Assembly: GCF_014898055.3 (NCBI RefSeq)
Contig: NW_023601433.1
Location: 19,581,641 to 19,645,640, forward strand
Direction of reading: 5' to 3'
Origin: Talpa occidentalis
Taxonomy: Eukaryota > Chordata > Mammalia > Eulipotyphla > Talpidae
Length of the DNA stretch: 64,000 nt
Shown here piece by piece: positions 34,759 to 47,420 of the stretch. Both the position numbers and the translations under genes were made by a program. Every line of letters begins with the position of its first letter. The stretch's first letter is position 1. The notes below the pieces were generated by a model that was not told where the DNA came from, searched no databases, and saw only the letters and a list, made by a program, of their open reading frames with translations.

Positions 34759-34771
34759 AATAAAGAGGAAG

Positions 34772-36547
34772 AAAACATTGTCAAATATTTTAATATTGAA
34801 CAGAAGTAGGTTGTCATCATAGGATAATGATTCAGTCTATCAAACAGGTAATTACTCCTTCTAGATCTCATGGCATCTAGTACCCTCATCTGCATGTGCT
34901 GCTGTGTTCAACCTTTCATTTCCATGTCATGTGAGGTGACTATCACACTGTCCAAACATGTCCTGAAAAAAGGTGAAGGCTTGAAGATTTCAATTGACCC
35001 TATAGGACTTTGAGAATTAAAACCTCAAACCACTCAACAAACCCAACTGACTGTCCCTCCCGACTGCCCCAGTCTTGCTGCTCCCACTCCTGCCCAGGCC
35101 CCAGAGTCTCCGCCCAGCACACCTCCCAGAGGTTGTCCAGGGCACAGCCCCAGAAGACACGTGACAGTGCCCAGCCCCTCCCCACCCTGGAAAGCCTGTC
35201 CCTGCTCCTCCAGCACAGCCCTGGTCTGGGGAGGCCGAAAAGGGAGAGGTGTGCAGGGAGATGGGGTGTGCAGGTCCCCATTTTCCTGCTCCCCAGGACA
35301 TGACACTGTCCTGGAAATGAATGATCTGGGTTCTGCGAACCCATGCAGTGTGTCCTGATGCCTCTTCTGTCAGATTCCTGCCCCTGTGGCCTCAGTGCTG
35401 ACTCCTGGTCCGTCCCCTCGACTCCTCATCTCCCTGACCCTGACTCCCCACATCTGAGGACTCAGAGACCATGTTTCCCGCAGAGTCTCCTCCTGGGTCA
35501 TACCCACACGTCCCTCCTGCAGGATGGGCTCGTCCACCCCCGGGTCCCTCCCGGTCCCTCTGCCCCCCTCAGACTCATGCACGTCTGTGCAGGGAGGAGG
35601 CCGCTCTGGAGCTGAGCCGGAAGGTCAGTGCGTGTGGCTGTCCCTGACGGTCCCAGGACCCCAGGTCCCCTGGGTGCGGGTTTGTTCCTCCCCCCATTCC
35701 CGTGCGTGAGTGGGGACATATGGACACGGGTCAGCCCTGCCCTCTTTCCTCCACTCCCTAATCTCATCCTGTTCCCCCTCTGTGGGGTGGCGGAGGGGCA
35801 GGCCCTGGGGAGGAAGGTTTTTTGGGTCACATAGTAACATAATTACAACACATTGGTGGAAACTTCCTAATAATTTAATAAAAACGGGACAATAAATCAT
35901 GTAATGAGATGGTCCAAGATATAGACATCTTTAGACTGATATTGTAATGGTGACAGAAGCTCTGGAATATTCTTTTCCTGTGCAATAACGCTAACAACCA
36001 CTGAGTGGTGCAGTTGGGGGGAAAAACCCAAGTTCTTGTCTGTAAAGAGACATTCTTCATCACTATGTAATTCCATTAATTTTTGTGCTTTTGCACAGTG
36101 CCCAGAGCAACTCACAGTGCTGAGTGCTCAAATGCCAGTTATGAAGCATTAATCATCACATACATGATGCACCACTATGTTCTATTCAATCCTTTGAACA
36201 CTTTAAATTCCAGGAGAGAATATTTCCTCTTGCTGAGACTCATCCAGCATGGTAATGCAGTGGAGCACTGAGAAACTTGTGCACCTTCAGAATTTATTAG
36301 TTTCCGTGATTTATAAAATGAATATTTTAATTACTTGTGTATTCTCAAATCTAAAATGAAGCTTGAAATCTAAAAACAGTCAATTCTGAAAACTGTTTAA
36401 AAACAGAATACCTGCAGTCTGGAGGGGTTGGGAGTTCCCACTGCCATGTTGAGTCTCTCTTCTGAGGTTGTTCCCATGGCAGGACAGAGGGCACCACAGC
36501 CTGTCTATGTCCAGGGCTCCTGGAGAGCCTCTGAGCACTCACAGGAG
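34772..36547 (-). promoter_or_regulatory. Upstream block of OR copy D (truncated at an L1 junction)
   Basis: The reverse complement matches the block before B, E and F. It includes the GCTGTGCTGGAGGAGCAGGG segment (about 35205-35225), the ATGTGGGGAGTCAGGG segment (about 35440-35456) and the CCTGTGAGTGCTCAGAGG segment (36528-36545). Homology stops at 36547 in the middle of the block. The missing continuation is the piece at 53216-53563. Confidence 0.7.
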
Positions 36548-39500
36548 AACATACATATATAGTGGGAGACTTCAACAGCCCACTCTCACTAATGGACAGA
36601 TCAAGACAAAAAATAAATAAAAACACTAGATCCCTAAATAAAGACATAGAACTCATGGACTTAACAGACATCTATAGGACACTGGCACCCAAACAAAATG
36701 CGAGTACATATTTTCCTCAAGTGTGCATGGATCATTCTCCAGAATCAATCACATACTGGGACACAAGACAAACATCAACAGATACATGAAAATCAAAATC
36801 ATTACAACTATCTTCTCCAATCATAAAGGCATCAAGCTAGAAATAAATCATGAAAAGAAAACAAGGAACCCTCCCACTTCATGGAGATTGAAATCCACAT
36901 TACTGGAAGACAACTGGACTAATGAGGAGCTCACAGAAGAAATTAAAAAAAAATACTTTGAGTTGAATGACAAGGGGGACACCACTTTCCAGAATGTATG
37001 GGATGCAGCAAAAGTGGTAATAAGAAGAAAATACATAGCAATACAGGCTCACATCAACAAACAAGAAAGAACTCAAAGAAACAACCTAATCTCACATCTC
37101 AAAGAGCTAGAAAAAGAATAACCAAAAAACCCTAAAGCCAGAAGAAGAAAGGAAATAATAAAAACCAAAGCAGAAATAAATGAATTAGAAATTAAAAAAA
37201 AATTGATGAAACCAAAAGTTGGTTCTTTGAAAAAAATAAACAAAATAGACAAACCTCTACCAAGGCTCACAAAGAAAAAAAACAGGAGAAAACACATAAA
37301 TAGGATTACAAGTGAAAGAGGAGAAATCACAACAGATTCAGTAGAAATCAAAAGAATAATCAGAGATTACTATGAATAATTACATGCAAACAAATTTGAC
37401 AACCTAGAAGAGATGGACAAATTCCTAGAAGGATATAATCATCCAAAGCTGGACAAAGAAGAAATAGAGCAAATAAACAGACCAATTACAAGCAGCAAAA
37501 TTGAGGCAGTAATCAAAGCACCCCCCCCCCCCAAAAAAAAAAGCCCAGGCCCAGACGGCTTCACAAATGAATTCTACCAAAAGTTAGCAGTGAATTAGTG
37601 CCTATCCTACACAAACTCTTTCAAAAAATTGAAAAAGAAGGAATGCTACCAAATACGTTCTACAAAGCCAACATTACACTAATACCAAAACCCAACAAAG
37701 ACAGCACAAAAAAAGAAAAATACAGGGCAATCTCCCTAATGAACACTGATGCAAAAATCCTCAACAAAATCCTTGCCAAAAGAATCCAACAATATATCCA
37801 TAAGATAATTCACCACAACAAAGTAGGATTCATTTCAGGGACACAAGGATGGATCAACATCGGAAAATCAATCAATGTAAAACAACACATCAACAAAAAC
37901 AAATATAAAAACCATACAATAATATTCATAGATGCTGAGAAACTTTCAACAAAGTACAACACCCATTAATAACAAAGGCCCTTGAAATTCTCGGGATACA
38001 AGGAACAAGGATACAAGGATACAACCTCAACATCATAAAGACCATCTATGACAAGCCCACAGCCAATATCATTCTCAATGGTGAAAAGCTGAAAGCATTT
38101 CCATTAAGCTCTGGAACAAGACAAGGATGTCCACTCTCACCACTGCTTTTCAACATAATATGGAAGTCCTAGCCACAGCAATAAGACCAGAGAAAGACAT
38201 ACAAGGAATCCAAATAGTCAAGGAAGATGTCAAACTATCATTATTTGCAGATGATATAATATATATAGAGAACCCTGAAAACTCCACAGAAAAACTAATT
38301 CAAATAATCTATCAGTTCAGTAAAATGGCAGAATACAAAATCAATGCACAAAAATCAGTAGCCTTCCTATACACAAGCGATAAATCTGAAGAAGAAGAAA
38401 TCAAGAAAACCATTCCTTTTGTTATTGAAACAAAAAAAAATCAAATACATGGGAATAAACCTAACAAAAGAAGTAAAGGACCTATACAAAGAAAACTATA
38501 AAACACTGTTAAGAGAAATAGAAGAAGACACAAAGAAATGGAAAGAAATCCCCTGCTCATGGATTGGAATAATTAACATTATCAAAATGGCCATCCTACC
38601 AAAAACAATCTACAAATTTAATGCTATTCCAATTAAAATTTCAATGTCATTCTTCAAAGAAATAGAAAAAAATATTGATGAAATTCATATGGAGCCAAAA
38701 AACTCCCAAATAGTCAAAACACTCCTGAAAAAAAAAAGGTATAGAATGGAGGCATCACTCTCCCAGACTTCAAACTGTACTACAAAGCCATAATAATCAA
38801 AACTGCATAGTATTGGAACCAGAACAGACACACAGACCAATGGAATCGAACAGAAAATCCAGAAATAAACCCACAGACTTATGGTCAACTAATCTTTGAC
38901 AAAGGAACAAAGAATATGCACTGGAGCAAAGAAAGTCTGTTCAATAAATGGTGCTGGGAAAACCGGGTCGCTACATGCAAAAGAATGAAGCTTGACCACT
39001 ACCTCACACCATGAACAAAAACCAACTCAAAATGGATTAAAGAACTAGACATAAGATCTGAAACCATAAAATATATCGAAAGAAATATAGAACCACATGA
39101 CATGCACCTCAAAGTCATCTTTACAGACACATCACCCAAAGCAGTGATAGTTAAGGCAAAGATAAACAGCTGGGACTACATCAAATTAAAGAGCTTCTGC
39201 ACAGCAAAAGAGACAATAACCAAAACAAAGAGAAACCCCACCCACTGGGAGAACAGTTTTGCACACAACACTAATGATAAAGGACTGATCACAAAAATCT
39301 GCAAAGAGCTGATGAGACTCAACAACACAAAGAAAATAATCCAGTCAAAAAATGGGCAGAAGAGCTAAAAAGAAAATTCTCTGAAGAGGAAATGCAAATG
39401 GGCAACAGGCACATGAAAAAATGTTCAACATCACATGTAATCAGAGAAATATAAATCAAAACTACAATGAGATACCATCTTACACCAGTGAGAATGGCAC

Positions 39501-39957
39501 ATATTAAAAAAAACTAGCAACAACAAATGTTGGTGAGGTTGTGGAGAAAAAGGAACTCTCCTGCACTGCTGGTGGGAGTGCAAACTGGTCCAACCACTAT
39601 GGAGAGCTGTGTGGAGTTTTCTGGGCCTACTAAACATAGAGCTTCCATATGATCCAGGAATTCCACTCCTAGGTATTTACCCAAAGGACACAGAAACATC
39701 AATTCCAAAGAGCACCTGCACCCCTATTTTTATAGCAGCACTGTTTACGATAGCTAAGCTTTGGAAACAACCCAAATGCCCAAAAAATAGATGACTGGAT
39801 CAAGAAGATGTGGTACATATACACCATGGAATATTACTCAGCATTCAAAAAGATAAACACATGCAATTTGCAGCAACATGGATGGCACTGGAAGGGATCA
39901 TGCTCAGCGAAATAAGCCAGAAAGAAAAAGAAAAATACCGGATGGTCTCACTCATAG
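36548..39957 (+). pseudogene. L1 ORF2p remnant, L1 no. 2 (3' part)
   Basis: Starts inside the endonuclease at GDFNSPLSLMDRS, so the catalytic Asp and Asn of GDFN are kept. It continues through TDIYRTLAPK, the RT lead-in ([13 protein letters not shown]), the RT core with FADD at 38244-38255 and the C-terminal region, to TAG at 39955-39957. Many frameshifts and stops break it, including one in a run of C then A at about 37520-37540. Confidence 0.9.
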
Positions 39958-40299
39958 CAGGAATCTAGAAAACTTAAATAAGGGACCAGGAAAAAGAACA
40001 ACCATAAGAAAGAAACTATCAAAATCAACTAACAACTATGAACCAGAGACACTTTATAGGGGGTGAGGGGCGGGGAATGGAGGGCTTGGGGTCAAAATAA
40101 GGGGGCTGGGTAATTATATCAGGAATATAAAAATAAAATTTAAATTAAAAAATAATAACTATAAGAAAGAAAAAAGCAAAATCAACAAACAACTATGAAC
40201 CAGAGAAAAACTGTGGGGGGTGGGGGGTGGGGAAAGGAGGGATTGGGGTTGAAATAAGGGGGTTACAATTGTATGGAGAATATAAAAAAATTAAAAAAT
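36548..40299 (+). mobile_element. L1 no. 2, 3' part (endonuclease to 3' end)
   Basis: The L1 sequence starts abruptly in the endonuclease region at GAACATACATA and runs to the 3'UTR and A tail. There are two 3'UTR-like tails in tandem (about 40001-40152 and 40158-40299). The first 297 bases are nearly identical to the broken end of L1 no. 2 at 53564-53862. An 8-base TACAAAAT follows at 40300-40307 and recurs in reverse complement at 57205-57212 beside the 5' end of the other half. Confidence 0.92.
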
Positions 40300-40316
40300 T
40301 ACAAAATCAACACATG

Positions 40317-41100
40317 AACATCAATTGCCTTCCTATATGCAACAAATGAATCAGAAGAGAAGAACTGAGACGGCAATCCTATGTATAATCACAAAATTAC
40401 CTACAAGTAACCCTATATCAGGAAGTGAAGATACCCAGAAAATAGTAAGACATTCTTAGAATAAATAGGAAACGCAAAAAAGGGAAAGATATGACATCCT
40501 CATGGACAGGAAGAAACAGTATTACAAAATATCCATTGGACTCAAGCAATTTACAGATTCATGCAATCCAAGTGAAAATTTCAATGGCATTTTCAAACAT
40601 ATGAAGCAAACATTACAGAAAATCATATGGAACTAAAAAAAAAAACACAAACAGCCAAAACAGTCTTGACAAAAATGAGAAAGAAAGGAGGAAGCACACT
40701 TCCAGACTTAAAACTGTATAATAAAGCTCTAATACTTAAAGCGGCAAGGCACTGGGACAAAACAGACAGTCTGGCCACTGGAATATAACGAGGGCCCAGG
40801 AAACCACCCTCATCAGGAGGGACAGTGACTCTACGACAGAGGAGCCAGAGCAGGCACTGGAGCAGGGAAAGTGGAGACATGGTGCTGGGAGAAGCAGACA
40901 GACACACGCAGCACAGTGAAGCAGGTCCTGCCCCACCCCCTACAGAAGAGTAAACTCAAGCAGATAAATGCCTGTTTCCATGTGTGACGTCACCATGGTC
41001 ATGCAGCAAACCTAAGGATATGACACCATGAGCAGAAACCCTAATATTCTACTCCATATTGTTAAGGGTAAAAGCAAATGATCCCAACAAAAGGACAATT
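40317..41100 (+). mobile_element. Old L1 ORF2 fragment in unit E
   Basis: A decayed stretch of an older L1, covering RT thumb to C-terminal ORF2 homology (phrases around ATTGCCTTCCTATATGC and AATAAAGCTCTAATACTTAA). The same fragment, with the same ends, is present at 46640-47420. It therefore predates the E/F duplication and is part of the duplicon. No open frame is left. Confidence 0.75.
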
Positions 41101-43653
41101 CTAATGTAAGTGCAGGGACAGGGGCTGTGGTGGAAAAGAACCGCAGGATACACAATTTCAGAGACAAGCAAAGTTTCTCATCCCAAAGGGTTGGTGACCC
41201 CCGTGGTCACTCACTTCTGCTGGACATCCATTGTCTTTCTGACCCACTCCCCCTCCCTGGGCTCCCTCCTGCCTCTCTCCGTCTCCCTTCCCTCCCACCT
41301 CAGGCCTTCCCGCATGCCCCACATGCCCATCTCCAGTGTCTCTCCGTGAAGGGCACAGGATGGGTGATGGGTGACTGTCCAGCTGTCTAGACAGGGACTC
41401 AGGGCACTGTTATGACTGATGGCGCCCACCACAGCAGACACGACAGGAGGGGAATGGAACCTGGATATAGGACTTGTCTATTCACGTCCATAGAGGTGTG
41501 AGCCAGACACAAAATCACATCTGCACACTGACTGTGATAATTACTCACTGAGACGCACTGCAGGACGCTCCAATTAACACAGTCATGTAAACACACACTT
41601 TCCCTCTGGAGGAAGGTCCCTGAGGGCTGGAATCTGGACCATGTCCAACACGCGGACACCAGCTCCAGAGTTCAAATAGCGCAGCCCTGAGGCCCTGCTC
41701 TGTCGAAGCGGTGCAACACAGGGTGGAACATCCTGTGACTGCTCAGATGCTCCCCACGAGCCTGACCATGGAGTGAGATGCTGGGACGCCCTCTGTCCTA
41801 CCATGGGGACAACGTCAGGAGAGAGACTTGACATGGCAAGGAGAACTTCCCCCCAGACTGCAGGTATTCTGTTCTTAGACAGTTTTCAGAATGGAAATTT
41901 CAGACTTGACTGTTTTTAGATTTCAAGTTTCATTTTAGATCTGAGAAAGCACAGTAAATAAAATATTTGTTTTATAAATCATGAAAACAAATAAATTCTG
42001 AAGGTGCACAAGTTTCTCAGTTCCCCACTGCCTTATCATTCTGGATGAGTCTCAACCAGAGGAAATATACTCTCCTGGAACTTAAAGGGTTCAAAGGATT
42101 GTGATGCATCTTATGTGTGACTATTAATGTTTCATAACTGGCATTTGAGCATTCAGCACCCTGAGTTGTTTTGGGCACTGTATAAAAGCACAACAATTAA
42201 TGGAATTACATTGTGATGAAGAAATTCCAGGAGAAAGTTAATATAATACTTATTGTCAGAATGTTGTGCCTTTTGCCTACATACTATGACAGACCTAAAA
42301 GTTAAATAAATGATGTCATGTCTATGCAACATTGTTCCCCGATTCAGGCTCTGGCACTAGAGAGAAGATGGGCGTGGACTCCTGTCTCTTCACAGACATG
42401 GACTGGGGTCTTTCCCAACTCCACCACTCAGGGTCGTGACTGAAACTGCACAGGAAGAGAATATGTCAGAGCTTCTGTCATCGTGACAGAGATGTTTCTT
42501 ATCAGTCACAAGGTGTCTACATCTTGGACCACCTCATATTCTGATTTATTTTCCTGTTTGTATTAAATTGTTAGGTAGATTCCAGAAATGCATTGTAATT
42601 ATTTCATGTTAGTGTGTGACCTTAAAAATCCTGCCTCCCCAGGGCCTGCCCCTACGTCACCCCACAGAAGGAGGAGAGGGTGAGATTGGGGTGGGGGAGG
42701 AGAGCTGGCAGGGGTGACTTGTGTCCAGATGTCCCACTCATGCACCGACCTGGGGGGAGAAAAAAACGTGCACCCGGGGGACCCGGGTCCCTGGGACCAG
42801 CAGGGACAACCACACGCACAGGCTGTCCAGCTCAGCACCGGAGCGGCCTCCTCCTTGCACAGACGTGCATGAGTCTGAGCGGGACAGAGGGGCTAGGAGG
42901 GACCCATGGGTGGACGAGCCCATCTCGCAGGAGGGACATGTGGGTGTGACTCAGGAGGAAACTCTGCGGGAAACGTGGTCTCTGGTCCTCAGATGTGGGG
43001 AGTCAGGGGCAGGGAGATGAGGAGACTAGGGGATGGACCAGGAGGCAGCAGTGAGGCCACAGGGGCAGGAATCTGACAGAGGAGGTGTCAGGACATGCCA
43101 CACAGGTCGGCCGAGCTCAGATCATTCAGTTCCAGGACAGTGTCAGGTCCTGGGGGCAGGAAAACAGGGACCCGCACACCCCATCTCCCTGCACACCCGT
43201 CACTGTGGGGCCTCCCCAGACCAGGGCTGTGCTGGAGGAGCAGGGACAGGCTCTCCAGGGTTGGGAGGGGCTGGGCATGGTCATGTGTCCTCTGGGACTG
43301 TGCCCTGGACAACCTCTGGGAGGTGTGCTGGGCGGAGATGCTGGAGCCTGGGCAGTAGGGGGCGCCGCAGGCCTGGGAATGACTGGAAACTGCTCGTCTG
43401 TCATTTCAGTTTACCGAGCTATCTGATATTTAGGTTTTATCACGGTCATTTAAAATTTTCATTTCTTCACCAATTTATGGACACGTTTGGACAATACATC
43501 AATAGCACATTCACATGAGATAAAATATGAATTAATCATATAACAATAAAGCATAAATAGATTGCATGACTATTATTTGTTAATAACCCATTTTGTGTTC
43601 AATATTGGACAATATGACAATGTTTTTTTTTTTTCCTTTTTTTATTTACACAG
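41101..43653 (+). promoter_or_regulatory. Upstream block of OR copy E
   Basis: Full-length version of the shared upstream block, with sub-blocks near 41200-41400, 41600-41850, 41860-42600 and 42620-43370. It ends in a T-rich tract of about 30 bases and TTACACAG immediately before the ATG at 43654. A full CRE palindrome lies just outside it at 40985-40992. It probably contains the promoter and 5' noncoding exon of copy E. Confidence 0.6.
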
Positions 43654-44601
43654 ATGATGGCTCCAGTGGTGACCAATCTCACAGCTGTAATAGAATTTGT
43701 CCTCCTGGGGTTCCCCACCCAGGGGACCATGGGCTTAATGCACCCGCTGCTCTTCTCCCTGGTCTACCTGTGCGCCCTGCTGGGGAACGGGCACATCATC
43801 CTCATCACCAACCTGGACCGGCACCTCCACACCCCCATGTACTTCTTCCTGAGGAGTCTGTCCTTCTCGGACCTCTGCCTCATCTCAGCTACGGTCCCCA
43901 AGTCCATTGCCAACTTTCTGAGGCACAGCAGCTCCATCTCGATCCCGGGCTGTGTCCTCAAGATCTTTATGCTGGATTTGTCAGCAGGTGCAGAACTGAC
44001 CCTACTCACGGCAATGAGCCTTGACCTCTATGCTGCCGTCTGCCACCCCCTGCACTCTGACGTCATCATGAGCAGGGACAGGTGTGTGCAGCTGACACCT
44101 GTGTCCTGGCCAGGTGGTGGTCTCTATGCTGTGATGAACACAGCTGGAACCTTCTCCTTATTCTACTGTGGGTCCAATGTGGTCCACCAGTTCTTCTGTG
44201 ACATCCCTCAACTAATGGCTATTTCCTGCTCAAGAAATTTAATGAGTGAACTTGTCCCCATGCTCATTAGTGTGGTGTTGAGTATCTGCTATTTTATTTT
44301 CATCGTCATTTCCTATGTACACATCTTCTCTGCTGTCAGGAAAATCCCATCCTCAGAAGGGAAGGCCAAATTCTACTCCACCTGCCTTCCCCATCTGCTG
44401 GTTGTGGTGCTTTTTCTCTCCACTGGATGCTTTGCTTATCTGAAGCCGACCTCAGAGACCCCATCCATGTCTGCCCTGGTCATTTCTATGTTCTACACGG
44501 TGGTGCCCCCCACCTTTAATCCCATCATATACAGTCTGAGGAACCAAGCCTTGAAGTCGGCTGTGGGAAGACTGATGAAGGGGAGACTCACCAAAATGTA
44601 A
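43654..44601 (+). CDS. OR14A-like olfactory receptor, copy E (315 aa, intact frame, DRY changed to DLY)
   Basis: The only complete OR frame in the window. As a family member it would be an odorant-binding seven-helix GPCR coupled to Golf in cilia. Features: NLT sequon (N8), GN in TM1 (44-45), PMYFFL (61-66), conserved cysteines C100 and C182, HIFSAVRKIP (223-232), CLPHLLVVVLF (244-254), PTFNPIIYSLRN (286-297) and a basic C-tail ending RLTKM. Length is usual for OR14. The start follows the splice-acceptor AG directly, so translation begins at the first codon of the exon. Odd: the DRY motif at TM3 reads D124-L125-Y126 (CTC at 44026-44028, CGC in paralogues), and HPLHYD reads HPLHSD. Signalling may be impaired despite the intact frame. 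Orthology to a single human gene cannot be assigned. Confidence 0.93.
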   Translation: MMAPVVTNLTAVIEFVLLGFPTQGTMGLMHPLLFSLVYLCALLGNGHIILITNLDRHLHTPMYFFLRSLSFSDLCLISATVPKSIANFLRHSSSISIPGCVLKIFMLDLSAGAELTLLTAMSLDLYAAVCHPLHSDVIMSRDRCVQLTPVSWPGGGLYAVMNTAGTFSLFYCGSNVVHQFFCDIPQLMAISCSRNLMSELVPMLISVVLSICYFIFIVISYVHIFSAVRKIPSSEGKAKFYSTCLPHLLVVVLFLSTGCFAYLKPTSETPSMSALVISMFYTVVPPTFNPIIYSLRNQALKSAVGRLMKGRLTKM

Positions 44602-46620
44602 AATAAAAGATGACTTCATTACTCCATTATGAGACACATTTTAAAATTTCACATAATACTGGCCTTTATGTTTTTCTAAGTTCACATAATTCCATTGTAA
44701 AATTTTAAAATATATGCTCTTTTTTAAAATACATTTACGATGACTTCATATATTCTGCTGCTCATATAGTCTTATTAGAATTGATTGTTCCTCTTTTGAA
44801 CTTAGTTGCACTTTGATATTCTCTGTACGATGGAGGTCACTGAGCTTCAGCCACTGCCTGGTGTTCTCCATTCTGTGCTCCAGGCCGAGAGAGACAATGT
44901 TTGAGTTTCATCTCAGTGGTCAGCAGAAGTTCTCTCACTCGGGCAGCATTTCCAGTCTCTAAGGAGGCTTCTTCTTTCATGTCACTGACCCTCATGGTCA
45001 CGGGTGGGATCAGGGACGGGTAGGATAAAGGCCCCTGTACTTAGAGGCCTTCACAGCATAAATAAGGCCTTTGGTCCAAGTTAGAATCTGAGTAGTCACG
45101 ACCTTATGTGGACAAAGACCCACACACATGACTGGGTAAAGACCCCCCTGGAAGCTCTGGTGTGGGCACCACTGGCATTTACCATAAACTCACTCAGTGC
45201 ATGGTGGACACCAGAAATAAGACAGTGGCTGTGAAAGCTGTTACTTTCATGTACAGTATAATTACTAAAAATTTACTGAGATACATTGGGTAGGGTTTTT
45301 CAAGAAACAATAAAGGAACTTAGGAAGCTATAATGGTAAAAACAAAATAATAGCTAGTGGACTGAACCATGTTCTAGTGTTTGAAGAGAGAGTTGAGGAA
45401 GGACACCCACAACATCACACCACACTTTCCTCGTGTGTTTATCCCCATATATTTAATTACCTAGAATTTCTGGGAATTTGAGGACAATGTCCTTTGGGCC
45501 ACATTATTATGGGATCTCAGAGTGTATGTGATTCCATGGGGAGTAGGTCAAATGAGAAAACTCATCAGACTCACATATCATAAATAACACTATCATTTAG
45601 TGTAGATGTAAAGACAAAGAATTTGAAGATTTAAATTGGGGAAGTGGCCCCATGAATGTTACTTGCTGCCTGGCCTCAGGTCCTCTCTGCTGACTGTCCA
45701 CCTTTGCTGTCCCGTCTGTGACTACCAATGTTTGAAAATTACACACCAGAATATTTCATGGTAAAATGTAGCTCCCATTGGATATTAAACATTTAACTCA
45801 TTCTCAGACATTCACTCTCTGAGGGTGCTAATCAGGCTGACCATGCCTTCAGTCCAGGTGAGGCCCATGTGGGCACGATGTCAATTTGGAGGCAGCCAGG
45901 AACAGTTACAACTGGTAACATCTCCATCTTTGAACATTTGGATTAACAACGTGCTGCTATTCTTTTAAATTATTGGCATTGTAGTTCTTTCTGAGGATAA
46001 ATAACTTTCTTGATATTAATTCTTGATACTCTCATAGTTTACTGTCAATAAAAGTTATGGGATGGGCCTCCCCGGTGGCGCAGTGGTTGAGCACTGGGTA
46101 GCGAAGCTGCCCACAGCCTCTGCAGTGCCGGTTCAATCCCCAGCTGCTCCCCGGCCACCGGCGAGGGTCCCACATGGCTCACAGACCTCTCCTGCCACCC
46201 GCTGCTCCCCTCAGCAGTGTACTTCGGTCCTTCTGCCTGCTCTGCTCCCCGCTCTGGCCCTGGTGAATTCTCTCACCCTCCTGTACCCAGTGCTTGTATA
46301 AATAAATAAATAAATATTAAAAAAAGTTATGGGCTATCAAGAGAAGACAGTTATGGAATATAATGAGAATTAAGTTCAAGTGTTTAATGAAGAAGCTGAA
46401 TCAGACTATTATGAACATATCCTGAGACTATTAATTGCCTCCAATTTGTCAGTTTTGGTGTAAAATAATTAAAGTTTTAAATAATAAAACATTAACTATC
46501 TCTTGGTTGTATGAATTTAAACATTTAAGCACAATTATAGCTGTCACAGACAACATAATATACACTAAGAAAACAAGAGATTCCACTGGAAAAATAAAAC
46601 AATAAGCCACTTCAGTGTGG
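44602..46620 (+). other. Downstream block of OR copy E
   Basis: No gene is seen. It is homologous over its whole length to the sequence after copy F (50989-53215), and in reverse to 31881-33503 and 57213-58672. One SINE (46062-46321) interrupts it. The unit ends at the start of the old L1 fragment near 46640. Confidence 0.7.
46062..46321 (+). mobile_element. tRNA-derived SINE copy 7
   Basis: Near-consensus, with a small deletion before the tail. The 12-base repeat AAAAGTTATGGG is at 46050-46061 and 46322-46333. The equivalent place in unit F (near 52887-52900) has no insertion, so this copy is younger than the E/F duplication. Confidence 0.96.
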
Positions 46621-46639
46621 TTGGAAGCTTAAAAAAATC

Positions 46640-47420
46640 AACATACAAAAATCAATTGCCTTCTTATATGCAAAAATTGAACCAAAAGAGAAGTTAGAAA
46701 ACAATCCACTTATAATCACAACACTATGTACCATGGAGTAGACATAAAAAAGGAGGTGAAGATACAAGAAAAGGGTAAGGCATTGTCAAAATAAATAGAA
46801 AGTACAGAGAAATGGAAAGAAATTCCCTGCCCTTGATTTGGAAGAATCAACATTACCAAATGCCCATCTGACCCAAAGCAGTTTACAGATTCAATGCAAT
46901 CCCAATAAGGACTTCAGTGGCATTCTCCAAGGATATATAAAAAAAAATACTGAAATGTAAAAGACCTCAAACACCCAAAACAACACTGACAAAAAGAGGA
47001 AGAATGGAGGCAGCTCACTCCAGACTCCAGTCCATACAATAAAGCTCTAATACTGAAAGAAGCATGGCACTGGGATAAAATCAGACAGGCCGGACACTGG
47101 AATATAACGAGGAACCAGGAACCCACCCTCATCAGGATGGACAGTGACCCTATGAAAGAGGAGCCAAATCAGGCACTGGAGCAGGGAAAGTGGGGAGACG
47201 GTGCAGGGGGAGGCAGACAGACACACACAGCAGAGTGAAGCAGGTCCTGCCCCACCCCCTACAGGAGAGTAAACTCAAGCAGATAAACACCTGTTTCATG
47301 TGTGACGTCACCATTGACTTGCAGCAAACCTAAGGATATGACACCATGAGCAGAAACCCTAAAATACTATTTCCTAAAGATTAGAAGCAAATTATCCCAA
47401 CAAAAGGACAATTCTAATGT
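46640..47420 (+). mobile_element. Old L1 ORF2 fragment in unit F
   Basis: Paralogous to 40317-41100, same orientation and ends. A CRE palindrome TGACGTCA at 47303-47310 matches the one at 40985-40992. No open frame is left. Confidence 0.72.
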
